Source: an uncultured Acinetobacter sp.
Lineage (GTDB): Bacteria; Cyanobacteriota; Vampirovibrionia; Gastranaerophilales; Gastranaerophilaceae
Direction: 5' to 3'
DNA: 39,188 nucleotides
Assembly: GCA_946623365.1 (NCBI GenBank)
Contig: CAMORE010000002.1
Location: 1 to 39,188, forward strand
The notes beneath the pieces were generated by a model. That model was not told where the DNA came from, searched no databases, and worked only from the letters and a program-made list of their open reading frames with translations. The position numbers were made by a program, and so were the translations under genes. Within the stretch, counting starts at the first letter, position 1. Each line of letters opens with the position of its first letter. Shown one piece after another: positions 33,159-39,188 of the stretch.

Positions 33159-34853
33159 TTGTTTAATACGATGAACAATATTCGCCCACGTTATCCACAG
33201 CAGACACAGGGCTATCAAACACAACAGAGCGGAACCGATAAAGACGGTCACAATCAGCACGCTCAAGACCAGCAGCAGCAACGACAAGAAGTTATTGCAA
33301 GAGGCAGAGCAGAAGACCACCAAAATCAAGGCCAGCAAACATCGCCGCTTCGTCAGCCCGTATATTCACCTGCCGCAAATGCTTATCCTCAGGCATTTCC
33401 GAACCAACGTCAAACATATACCGTCAGTAACCCGCAAATAACTCATTTGAACGGACCATCTCCAATTCAATATCAGACTTTGCAAAGCAGTTATCAACCG
33501 ATAAATCAACCTGCTCATTCCACAGCCGGTATGACAAGAAGCGGAAGAAGCAATAAAGTTAATATTGCACAAATTCTAAAAGATTTTAGAAATACTATTA
33601 AAGCTATTGCTACCCCGCAAGATGTTGAAGAACAAGTTAACAGATATTTGCAGATAGTTAATGAGCAAGTACATGCTGAACATCCGCAAGTCAATCTGAT
33701 CCAAAGCAATTTAAAGATTGCTGCATCACTTTTAGACAGATATATTTCAGAAACATTAAATAAAGAGTCAAAAGTGGTACAGAACTGGTTAGATGCGTTG
33801 TTCTTGCAAAGAATAGACTACGGATATAATGAAGATGACATTAATCCCAGCTTCTTGGTAAAATTCCCCGATAACGACAAAAAGGAAAATTCTGAAGCTC
33901 CGCAGCAAGATATTGAAGATTCTCAGCAAAATATTCAAACGGAACAGCAACAGCAATTGCCGGTTGAAACCGAATACAGTGCTGCTGAGGCCGAGCAGGA
34001 ACAAGGTATAAACATTGAACCTGAAGAACTGACTCTGGAAGAAGAATTTACTCAGGCTCAAAAGACAATATCTCAAAAGCCTAACATAACGATAATTCCG
34101 CAAGATACCAGATTAAAATCCCTTTTTGTGGAAGCAAAAAAACATGCTTTTAATAACAATCCGCAAAAAGCAATGGCAATGTTTAAAGAAGCATTTTCAA
34201 GAGCAGGAGAACTTAATGATAATGAAACTCAATCCAGAATTTGCTTAGAGATTGGTAAAATTTATGATGATAATGACCATTTTGTTCAGGCACTAAACAG
34301 TTACAATAAGTCATTACAATATACAACAGATGTAAATGTCAAATCCAGAGCTCATTATTCAATGGCTCAAATTTACGATGATGTTAATCAAATCGAGCCT
34401 GCTATGAAACATTATTTCACGTCAATATCATATGCAGGAAAGTCTGATGACTTAATCGGACAATCAGATTCGCTTACAAGAATGGCAAATATTTTAACCG
34501 ATAAATATAATGAAGAAGCTTTTGAATATTATGAAACAGCAAGAAAACTTATTGACCAAACAAGTGATTTAACAATGAAAGGGTATGTATTATCCAATAC
34601 AGCCGATGCATGTGTTCAATTCAGAAAAAAAGACAAAGCTCTTAAATATTATGCAGAAGCTGTAAAGAATTATGAAAAAACAAATTCTAATGAAGACATT
34701 GCAATAAATTATAAAGCAGCAGCAGAATTAATGATAAATTTTAACAGCCTTAATAAAGCAAAATCTCTTTTAAAGAAAGCTTTAATACATGCTGTTAAAA
34801 CAACAAATGAAGACTTAATCTCTGAAATTAACATGCTTTTATCGTCATTATAA
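33159..34853 (+). CDS. TPR protein with Gln-rich N terminus
   Basis: The 564-residue product starts at TTG (33159): AGGAAGG lies ten bases before it, while the next ATG (33171) is too far. Residues 1-130 are disordered and rich in Gln, Pro, Asn and Ser (QQQQRQE, QTQGYQTQQSG). Residues 130-215 form a helical part (IAQILKDFRNTIKAIATPQDVEEQVNRYL). Residues 235-300 are acidic and Gln-rich. About six TPR-like helix pairs (repeat ~38-40) fill residues 320-564 (FVQALNSYNKSLQY, IEPAMKHYFTSISYA, KDKALKYYAEAVKNYE). It has no signal peptide; it is probably a scaffold. Function unknown. Confidence 0.85.
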   Translation: MFNTMNNIRPRYPQQTQGYQTQQSGTDKDGHNQHAQDQQQQRQEVIARGRAEDHQNQGQQTSPLRQPVYSPAANAYPQAFPNQRQTYTVSNPQITHLNGPSPIQYQTLQSSYQPINQPAHSTAGMTRSGRSNKVNIAQILKDFRNTIKAIATPQDVEEQVNRYLQIVNEQVHAEHPQVNLIQSNLKIAASLLDRYISETLNKESKVVQNWLDALFLQRIDYGYNEDDINPSFLVKFPDNDKKENSEAPQQDIEDSQQNIQTEQQQQLPVETEYSAAEAEQEQGINIEPEELTLEEEFTQAQKTISQKPNITIIPQDTRLKSLFVEAKKHAFNNNPQKAMAMFKEAFSRAGELNDNETQSRICLEIGKIYDDNDHFVQALNSYNKSLQYTTDVNVKSRAHYSMAQIYDDVNQIEPAMKHYFTSISYAGKSDDLIGQSDSLTRMANILTDKYNEEAFEYYETARKLIDQTSDLTMKGYVLSNTADACVQFRKKDKALKYYAEAVKNYEKTNSNEDIAINYKAAAELMINFNSLNKAKSLLKKALIHAVKTTNEDLISEINMLLSSL

Positions 34854-34871
34854 GAATAACGGAATTTTCTT

Positions 34872-34974
34872 GCATTTTGTCTGCAATAAGCTGAAGTCTG
34901 CCACAGACGTATGAGCTGTTTACTAAAACGGTTCATACTGCTTACTAAAAGCTATATACGCTGTAGTTTTTTTT
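34872..34974 (+). ncRNA. Structured 3' region after the TPR gene, with terminator
   Basis: Three hairpins follow the TPR stop: TTGCA/TGCAA, GTCTG/CAGAC, and a 13-bp stem GTATGAGCTGTTT / AAACGGTTCATAC (34909-34938) with loop ACTA. A fourth stem, AAGCTATA/TGTAGTTT (about 34949-34969), is followed by a run of eight T and looks like a terminator. The stretch CT-GTTTACTAAAA / CTGCTTACTAAAA appears twice. It may be just the TPR gene 3' UTR, or a separate small RNA. Confidence 0.4.
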
Positions 34975-35093
34975 GAAGTGTATATGGAAATAAAAAAGCT
35001 TTTTCAAAATTATCTTTTATGAAGAATCGGAAATAACAATATTTACAGGAATTTACTATTTATTGCATAATACCATTAATTGTATTCCTCTAT

Positions 35094-35122
35094 TTGTATG
35101 ATATTTATATTCTAATTATAAA
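35094..35122 (+). promoter_or_regulatory. Promoter of the small RNA candidate
   Basis: TTGTAT and TATAAA are separated by exactly 17 bases. Transcription would start near 35129, in front of the sRNA candidate. No protein gene lies downstream on this strand. Confidence 0.6.
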
Positions 35123-35128
35123 GATTTT

Positions 35129-35227
35129 TAATAAAGTGTCGATATTATTGGTATGGAAAGCCGAAAAGGTTTTTCATACCTCCTCCCCAAGTCTGGTAGC
35201 CGTTCTCAAATGAAACGGCTTTTTTTT
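35129..35227 (+). ncRNA. Candidate small RNA with unpaired UCCUCCCC, Yfr1-like layout
   Basis: The order from the predicted start is: a short A/T leader; a 13-bp stem (GGTATGGAAAGCC with GGTTTTTCATACC, loop GAAAA) at 35150-35180; an unpaired stretch TCCTCCCCAAGTCTGGT (35181-35197); and a terminator stem AGCCGTT/AACGGCT (35198-35220) followed by T7. The unpaired CCUCC is complementary to the Shine-Dalgarno core GGAGG. The 372-base gap 34854-35225 holds no protein ORF on this strand. Its T run overlaps the stop codon of the minus-strand gene at 35226. Confidence 0.65.
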
Positions 35228-36323
35228 ATGCAACACTAGACTGTATCGTGTTATAAAACTCTTCTACTTTCATAGCCCAGCCTGAATTTTTGGAAGTCTC
35301 AGCCGCAGGACAGTATTTTGCATTTACTTGATATAATTTGGTTAAATGAGTATTTTCTTTTCCCGGATTATTTACGTAATTTTCTTTCAGTAATCGTGCT
35401 AATTCCATAATGCACTCATCAGGAGAGTTAAATCTTCTCCAACGTCCTGAATATGAAGCCTTTTTAGGCTTTTCTATATTTACTACATTATAATAGGGTC
35501 GTGAATTACCTGTAGTACCATATGATGTTTCAATGCCGGATATTGCAAGAAGTATCGCCGCATTAATTCCATATTTTTCTTGAGCTCTTATAAAGACATC
35601 GCCTTTACCTTTTAATACACTATTGGGATATCTGCTGATAAACTTATTCAAATCCGCAGCAGTTCCGTTGAATTTTGTCGTAATGTCTCTTGAGTAATTC
35701 CCATATATTTCCCGCATTTCATTATCGCTCATCTGAGTCCAAAGTTTTACTGTTGAACTTTTTTTGCCGATTTTTTCATTATTATTAGAAGCAGACTCGC
35801 TTAGTTTGACCTTTTTTAACTCTGAAGAATCGTTTTTCTTTTCCTCTTTAACAGCTTCAGCATCTGTTACTGACGGTTCGTATGAATATGGCATTGTTTG
35901 AATAGGATTATAAAAACCTGAAAACGGCATATCAAACATTTGATATGTCATTGGAAATACTGAAGTATTCGGTGATCTATATTGAGAATTCTTCATATTT
36001 GATAAATATTGTTTTGTTCTTTTATTTAGTTCTGATTCCGGATTAAAAACATTATCCCAAATACTTTTTGTGACATTTGAAAAATCTATAGCAGGATAAT
36101 CAGGATTCCCAAAATCTGTAAAAATCGGAGGCACCGTCATAGAATTATTCATTTGTACGTTAGAAAAAATCGTTGGAAACGGATTGGCAAAAGTTCCAAA
36201 ATCTACCCTGCCCGAATTTGAATAGGCGCCAAAGCATCCAAATCCTCCAAAGTAAGGATTATTTGCCATCATCCCGAAAGCCAAACCGCCTATAAAATTA
36301 TCTATAAAATTATTTATTCCCAT
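35226..36323 (-). CDS. Glucosaminidase-domain protein (FlgJ/Lyz-like) with Asn/Phe/Gly-rich N terminus
   Basis: The C-terminal ~125 residues resemble a lysozyme-like glucosaminidase domain, which cuts peptidoglycan glycan strands: VFIRAQEKYGINAAILLAISGIETSYGTTG (probable catalytic Glu in IET), then YYNVVNI and WAMKVEEFYNTI. Residues 1-150 are Phe/Asn/Gly/Pro-rich (FIGGLAFGMMANNPYFGGFG) with no clear signal peptide, and 150-200 are a charged linker. The track starts at a TTG (36326); I use the ATG at 36323. It has an exact copy of the bipartite promoter element upstream. How it would reach the wall is unclear. Confidence 0.8.
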   Translation of the reverse strand: MGINNFIDNFIGGLAFGMMANNPYFGGFGCFGAYSNSGRVDFGTFANPFPTIFSNVQMNNSMTVPPIFTDFGNPDYPAIDFSNVTKSIWDNVFNPESELNKRTKQYLSNMKNSQYRSPNTSVFPMTYQMFDMPFSGFYNPIQTMPYSYEPSVTDAEAVKEEKKNDSSELKKVKLSESASNNNEKIGKKSSTVKLWTQMSDNEMREIYGNYSRDITTKFNGTAADLNKFISRYPNSVLKGKGDVFIRAQEKYGINAAILLAISGIETSYGTTGNSRPYYNVVNIEKPKKASYSGRWRRFNSPDECIMELARLLKENYVNNPGKENTHLTKLYQVNAKYCPAAETSKNSGWAMKVEEFYNTIQSSVA

Positions 36324-36340
36324 CAATTCTTAATCCCATC

Positions 36341-36375
36341 TATATATATAAAGTTACTTTTTTATACATAATTGC
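36341..36375 (-). promoter_or_regulatory. Bipartite element upstream of the glucosaminidase gene
   Basis: On the minus strand GCAATT, 15 bases, then ACTTTATATATATA, exact. It ends 17 bases before the ATG. An 11-bp inverted repeat (CAATTCTTAAT at 36324-36334, ATTAAGAATTG at 36383-36393) brackets it and could be an operator. Confidence 0.7.
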
Positions 36376-36519
36376 CATAATTATTAAGAATTGTAAAAAT
36401 ACTTTTTTCAAAATTATGCAACACTTGAACAATTAACTCAAATAAAGTACATTGGCACTACGAGATTTTATAATGGTATGCCTAATTAGTTAATTCTTAA
36501 ATATGCGATATAAAAAGTT

Positions 36520-37797
36520 TTAGATTAATTGATACATAAGCTGTTCAAACTCAGGGAAAGAAATATTTGTCCACTCAAATCCGTTTATTCCAATTTCATT
36601 TTCGGCAACAAGTCCTGCAATATAAAAACTCATAGCGAGTCTGTGGTCGTGATAGCTTTCAAGTTCAGCACCACCATTAATTTTGTTTTTCCCTCTTACT
36701 ATAAATCCGTCAGTAGTTTCAGTTATATTAATTCCTATTTTAGTTAGCTCTGACACAAGACATTTTATTCTGTCAGACTCTTTATTCCTCAAATCTTCCG
36801 CATTTTTAACAACTGTTTCGCCTTCAGCTTGAGAAGCAAGAACTGCGATAACCGGCAGTTCATCGATAAGTCTTGGAATGTCGTCATTTTGAATAACACA
36901 CCCTTTTAGATTTTCGCTGTATTGAACTCTGATATCACCAATAAGTTCACCGGATTCTGTTTTTTTATTTAAAACTTCAATATTTCCGCTCATTCTTTGT
37001 ACTATGTCAATAATACCTGAGCGTGTCGGATTTAAACCAACTCCCTTTATTATAAAATCAGAATTCGGAACTATTAACCCTGCCGCTATAAAAAATGCCG
37101 CTGATGAAATATCGCCGACAACAGTAATATCTTTTGCTGTAAGTTCAGAAGGTTTTACTATGACCGAATTATCTTTTACAGTTATATTTGCTCCTAAATA
37201 TTCAAAAAGAAGTTCTGTATGGTTTCGTGATACATACGGTTCCGTAACTGTAGTAACACCGTCCGCATACAACCCCGCAAGAAGAATACATGATTTCACT
37301 TGTGCGCTTGCAAGAGGTGAATTATATTCTATACCATGCAATTTTTGTCCGAAAATTCTTAATGGTGCGTGACCTTCTGTGGATTCAATTTTAGCTCCCA
37401 TTTGCGTTAATGGCTCTATTATTCTTTTCATCGGACGCTTTGAAAGGCTTTCATCTCCTATTATTACCGAATCAAAGTTTTGTCCTGCAAGAATTCCCGA
37501 AATAAGTCTTGTTGTAGTACCTGAATTCCCTGCGTTTAAAGGTGATAATGACTTTTTCAAAATACCGCCGGATTTTATACTCAAAGTTTTTTCTTCCTTA
37601 AACTCAATATTTGCACCTAACTGCTTAAATATATTCAATGTAGAATGACAGTCTGCTCCGCTTGAAAAATTTTTAATTATACAACTTCCTTTAGCGATAG
37701 AAGAAAACATTACCGCTCTGTGAGAAACCGATTTATCCGCTGGAATTGTAATTTCTCCGCTTAACCCTTTATTTAGTTTTTGGACTATTTTCAACAT
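36520..37797 (-). CDS. aroA: 3-phosphoshikimate 1-carboxyvinyltransferase (EPSP synthase)
   Basis: This enzyme joins shikimate 3-phosphate with phosphoenolpyruvate, the sixth step of the shikimate pathway. The 425-residue product has the two-domain fold, with DKSVSHRAVMFSSIAKG at the start, the signature LNAGNSGTTTRLISGILA, SLSKRPMKRIIEPL, the S3P-contact SAQVKSCILLAGLY, NDDIPRLIDELPVIAVLA and the C-terminal ESDRIK and DHRLAMSF. The NSGTT form of the signature fits class II enzymes, as in B. subtilis, not the GNAGTAMRPL class I type. No Shine-Dalgarno is seen; TAGAAT lies nine bases before the ATG, so this mRNA may also be leaderless. Confidence 0.95.
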   Translation of the reverse strand: MLKIVQKLNKGLSGEITIPADKSVSHRAVMFSSIAKGSCIIKNFSSGADCHSTLNIFKQLGANIEFKEEKTLSIKSGGILKKSLSPLNAGNSGTTTRLISGILAGQNFDSVIIGDESLSKRPMKRIIEPLTQMGAKIESTEGHAPLRIFGQKLHGIEYNSPLASAQVKSCILLAGLYADGVTTVTEPYVSRNHTELLFEYLGANITVKDNSVIVKPSELTAKDITVVGDISSAAFFIAAGLIVPNSDFIIKGVGLNPTRSGIIDIVQRMSGNIEVLNKKTESGELIGDIRVQYSENLKGCVIQNDDIPRLIDELPVIAVLASQAEGETVVKNAEDLRNKESDRIKCLVSELTKIGINITETTDGFIVRGKNKINGGAELESYHDHRLAMSFYIAGLVAENEIGINGFEWTNISFPEFEQLMYQLI

Positions 37798-37856
37798 TAT
37801 GAATTCATTCTATCATGACAATGCTCAAAAATCTAAAGACCTTTGTTGTAAATACC

Positions 37857-39188
37857 CTATTTACCCCTGCTATTTACCTCTTTCTTGAGTAATATCAGGC
37901 AAATACCAAGAGATATCAACGCTGACAATATCCAGAAGTTAATAGCGCTATTCCAGGAAAATTTGTCAATGATATAACCGGTTCCGATTCCTGAAAGAAT
38001 AGAGCCTATATATCCGAACATTCCGCAGAATCCTGTTACTGCGGATGCAACTTTTTTAGAGCTTGATTCAACAGCTGATAATCCGCCGATTAGGACTTGA
38101 GGCCCGCAGGTAAAGACTCCTATAGCGGAAACGTACACATAGTCCAAAAACGGAACTTGATTAATTTTGAATAAGTAAATACATATAGCTAATAGTGTTA
38201 AACATATAATATTAACAGGAGATCTTTTTCCCTTGAATAACTTATCAGAAACAAAACCTGCTCCGATTGTTCCCAAGACACCGACAAGAGGAAGAAAACT
38301 TATGATTTTTGCGGCTTCTGAGATTGTATAATGTTTCATATCAACTTGATACATAACAAGCCAGTCAATAGTTCCGTATCTTACAACGTATACAAATATA
38401 TAAGCTATAGCAAGCAGCCAAACTGTCGGATTTTTGATAATATATTTCTTGAAAATCTCTGAGTATGTATTACTTTCTTCTTCATCAGAAGCTTTTTCCG
38501 GTTCAACATAATCAGGATCTTTATATTTTTCAATATCAGGCAGACCGATACTTACAGGCTTGTCCTGAAGATTCTTGTAGAAGAAAAAGCAGAAAATAAT
38601 AGCAAAAAACGCAGGAACATAAAATACGGATTCCCAACCATAGTGAGTTATTAAGAATCCTGAAAGAATCATACTTATGTATGTACCGACTTCGTGAGAA
38701 GAAGACCACAAAGACCATTTTACTCCGCGTTCTTTATTTGCAAACCAGTATGATAGGTTTTTCGCAATAGGAGGAAATCCCATTGATTGAAACCATCCGT
38801 TTACGCCCCAGAAGAAAGCTAAAAGCCATAATAGAATTGATATTGGCGGCAAGCCAAAAAATGTAATTTCTTTTGGAACAAAGTGTGCACAAACAACAAA
38901 TAAAATATTAACTAAAGCAGAAATAAAAAGTGCTGTCGGAAGAATTCTCTTTGCGTTTGTGTTATCTGCGATTATACCGTTAATAAATTTTCCTGCCGCA
39001 TATGAAAAATATAATGAGCTTCCGAGTAAACCAAGTTCAAGCTTGCTGTACCCTAATGCTTCCTGTATTGCAGGGAGTGCAACAGATATGTTTTTGCGGC
39101 AAGTGTAGAATATGATGTATCCGAAAAACATTGATAAAAATATTCTCATTCTCCACATAGCATATGTTTTGTCAATTAATGCCTGATC
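37857..39188 (-). CDS. OPA-family MFS transporter (GlpT/UhpC-like), 5' end outside window
   Basis: Members exchange organophosphates (glycerol 3-phosphate, hexose phosphates) for phosphate. The product has about twelve membrane helices with the family's FYTCRKNISVALP, KFINGIIADNTNAKR and WSSSHEVGTYI. The C-terminal half holds GTIDWLVMYQ and the GFVSDKLFKGKRS loop. The track starts at 39158, but the frame stays open to 39188 and reads DQALIDKTYA, which matches the usual cytoplasmic N-terminal lead of the family (IDKTY). The true start therefore lies beyond the window. Substrate is not decided by eye. Confidence 0.88.
   Translation of the reverse strand, partial: DQALIDKTYAMWRMRIFLSMFFGYIIFYTCRKNISVALPAIQEALGYSKLELGLLGSSLYFSYAAGKFINGIIADNTNAKRILPTALFISALVNILFVVCAHFVPKEITFFGLPPISILLWLLAFFWGVNGWFQSMGFPPIAKNLSYWFANKERGVKWSLWSSSHEVGTYISMILSGFLITHYGWESVFYVPAFFAIIFCFFFYKNLQDKPVSIGLPDIEKYKDPDYVEPEKASDEEESNTYSEIFKKYIIKNPTVWLLAIAYIFVYVVRYGTIDWLVMYQVDMKHYTISEAAKIISFLPLVGVLGTIGAGFVSDKLFKGKRSPVNIICLTLLAICIYLFKINQVPFLDYVYVSAIGVFTCGPQVLIGGLSAVESSSKKVASAVTGFCGMFGYIGSILSGIGTGYIIDKFSWNSAINFWILSALISLGICLILLKKEVNSRGK

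Noticed and set aside
35148-35190. A minus-strand GGGGAGGAGGT followed by ATG and a 10-codon ORF (MKNLFGFPYQ).
   Set aside because: The spacing to the ATG is too short, no gene follows on that strand, and the same bases form the loop and stem of the plus-strand sRNA candidate with promoter and terminator.
1-39188. CRISPR array, prophage, insertion sequence or integrase.
   Set aside because: I saw no regularly spaced repeats with unique spacers, no transposase, integrase or phage structural motifs in any ORF.

Overview
The window is AT-rich, densely packed bacterial chromosome. It reads most like an uncultured gut relative of the Cyanobacteria (Melainabacteria/Vampirovibrionia, order Gastranaerophilales). 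This is my recognition of protein style, not a database result. The reasons are the trnW-secE-nusG-rplK-rplA order, a GH57 enzyme and an HTH-WYL regulator of a type seen in cyanobacterial relatives, and many lineage-specific proteins that open with a short 'hydrophobic-x-F-K/R' peptide (SFKG, NFKS, NFRA, SFRA).

Layout. 1-2368: the end of tRNA-Trp, secE, nusG, rplK and rplA, closed by a strong terminator; a hairpin that looks like an L1 binding site sits against the rplK ribosome binding site. 2492-7884: two unknown genes, a divergent short DXS, a small exported protein, ispG (probably leaderless), a phosphoesterase and a DUF486 membrane protein. 7892-15514 (minus strand): a YD/MORN-like repeat protein, an orphan OmpR-type response regulator coupled to rmuC, a BI-1 family protein, prepilin peptidase coupled to a SigF-like sigma factor, an unknown coiled-coil protein, and mlaE overlapping ilvE. 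15653-23672: an EF-hand protein, hrb-cysK-rph, a GH57 amylase-like enzyme (probably leaderless), an exported unknown and aspS. 23731-29073: accessory genes, including a tandem pair of membrane-anchored AAA+ ATPases with an unusual Walker A (GGGKN), and a ferredoxin-nitroreductase. 29156-34853: an ArsP_2-type metal exporter with a WYL regulator, an exported ankyrin protein, HIT-speE, and a Q-rich TPR protein. 34854-35225: no protein gene, but two structured RNA regions. 35226-39188: a glucosaminidase-domain protein, aroA, and an OPA-family transporter that runs off the window edge.

Two things stand out as possibly undescribed. (1) A bipartite upstream element, GCAATT-N15-ACTTTATATATATA, is exact before three unrelated lineage-specific genes and near-exact before two more. 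It looks like the promoter of one regulon, perhaps for an alternative sigma factor. (2) A ~100-nt small RNA candidate at about 35129-35227 has its own promoter, a 13-bp hairpin, an unpaired UCCUCCCC stretch (an anti-Shine-Dalgarno type sequence) and an intrinsic terminator. This layout resembles the cyanobacterial sRNA Yfr1.

How the genes fit together: Dxs and IspG belong to the MEP isoprenoid pathway. CysK, IlvE, AroA and SpeE show amino-acid and polyamine synthesis. Hrb, a low-potential nitroreductase and IspG fit an anaerobic fermentative cell. MlaE indicates a Gram-negative envelope. Prepilin peptidase downstream of a SigF-like sigma factor suggests regulated type IV pili.
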